Below are positions 63,881-64,000 of a stretch of 64,000 bases of DNA, one piece after another. Position numbers and translations under genes: made by a program. Source of the stretch: UBA6115 sp050952935 (GTDB taxonomy: Bacteria; Bacillota; Clostridia; Christensenellales; Aristaeellaceae); assembly GCA_050952935.1 (NCBI GenBank), contig JBMNLS010000002.1:62001-126000 (forward strand), read 5' to 3'. Under the pieces are notes generated by a model. That model saw only the letters and a program-made list of their open reading frames with translations. It was not told the origin of the DNA and ran no database searches. The number at the start of each line of letters is the position of its first letter. Position 1 is the stretch's first letter.

Positions 63881-64000
63881 CTATTGGTCACCAAACTCAT
63901 GCTTTTTCTCTCGCTGCATGAGGGCGTCTACCGCGTCATCAGGGCTGACCCGGCCAGCCACAATGGCATCCACTGCCCGGATAATGGGCATGTCTGCCTG
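63881..64000 (-). CDS. gpsA: NAD(P)-dependent glycerol-3-phosphate dehydrogenase, C-terminal end only
   Basis: The last 39 codons plus TAG are in the window, reading leftward: DMPIIRAVDAIVAGRVSPDD followed by AVDALMQREKKHE. This is the GpsA C-terminal pattern (MPI...A....G..P..AV..LM.R..K.E). The enzyme makes sn-glycerol-3-phosphate for phospholipids. The catalytic part lies outside the window, so the call rests on this short signature. Confidence 0.75.
   Translation of the reverse strand, partial: QADMPIIRAVDAIVAGRVSPDDAVDALMQREKKHEFGDQ

Overview
The window looks like a chromosomal piece of a Gram-positive, low-branching Firmicute of the class Clostridia. The support is a clostridial-type rpoB/rpoC pair, a minimal SufC/SufB-type Fe-S assembly operon, a CoaD-RsmD-alanine racemase block, an S41 processing protease, Lpl-type and Dpp-type ABC importers relying on external substrate-binding proteins, and strong Shine-Dalgarno sites with frequent 4-bp stop/start overlaps. 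The genus cannot be told from the sequence. All calls come from reading motifs; nothing was searched against a database.

Composition is visibly mosaic. GC-rich housekeeping blocks lie at about 15.3-18.9 kb, 25.1-45.0 kb and 55.0-63.6 kb. They alternate with clearly AT-richer accessory blocks at 1-15.2 kb, 19.0-25.0 kb and 45.0-54.9 kb, which carry transporters, metal genes, a toxin-antitoxin-like pair and decayed mobile DNA.

Region 1 (1-13.3 kb) is mostly a metal, probably zinc, homeostasis region. A leftward zinT-znuA-znuC operon (cut by the left edge), a leftward solute-binding-protein/permease pair, a leftward secreted SH3/peptidoglycan-binding protein with a six-cysteine tail, and a rightward operon of three SPFH/HflKC-like membrane proteins plus a CPC-motif P-type ATPase all carry the same 16-bp palindrome, GTTAG-N6-CTAAC, in a repressor-like position on a good sigma-A-type promoter. 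This shared operator is the most striking find in the window. Embedded between these units is a MarR-SufC-SufB operon whose MarR protein ends in a C-x2-C-C-C cluster, suggesting an Fe-S- or metal-responsive regulator.

Region 2 (13.3-15.2 kb) has what may be the decayed edge of an integrated element and an HTH/nucleotidyltransferase pair with a nested-palindrome promoter. Region 3 (15.3-19.0 kb) is a tight operon: alr, an unknown membrane protein, rsmD, coaD and a coiled-coil protein, ending in a strong terminator. Region 4 (19.6-25.0 kb) is a leftward LplB/LplC permease, substrate-binding protein and sugar isomerase/epimerase cluster. Its binding protein is interrupted by an in-frame TAG, and an IS630-family transposase remnant lies upstream. 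Region 5 (25.1-45.0 kb) is GC-rich and gene-dense: ctpA with a PucR-type regulator, a GNAT-Nudix fusion, a 1039-residue lamin-tail/CotH protein, a small Smr protein, two tandem ATP-grasp ligases, a serine hydrolase, an MgtC-like protein, a TGS-uridine-kinase-like protein, a DEDDh exonuclease, a BaiN-like flavoprotein, surE, a TraX-like protein, an orphan binding protein, a galactokinase-like kinase and an M42 aminopeptidase. Region 6 (45.1-54.9 kb) is an AT-richer catabolic island: two tandem tautomerase-like proteins, an aldo/keto reductase, a full dppABCDF importer, an M20 peptidase and a putative L-2-amino-thiazoline-4-carboxylate hydrolase, followed directly by a 118-bp MITE-like inverted-repeat element. 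Region 7 (55.0-64.0 kb) is a secreted protein of unknown function, then rpoB-rpoC with its own promoter, a 160-bp palindromic repeat, a bidirectional terminator and the 3' end of gpsA.
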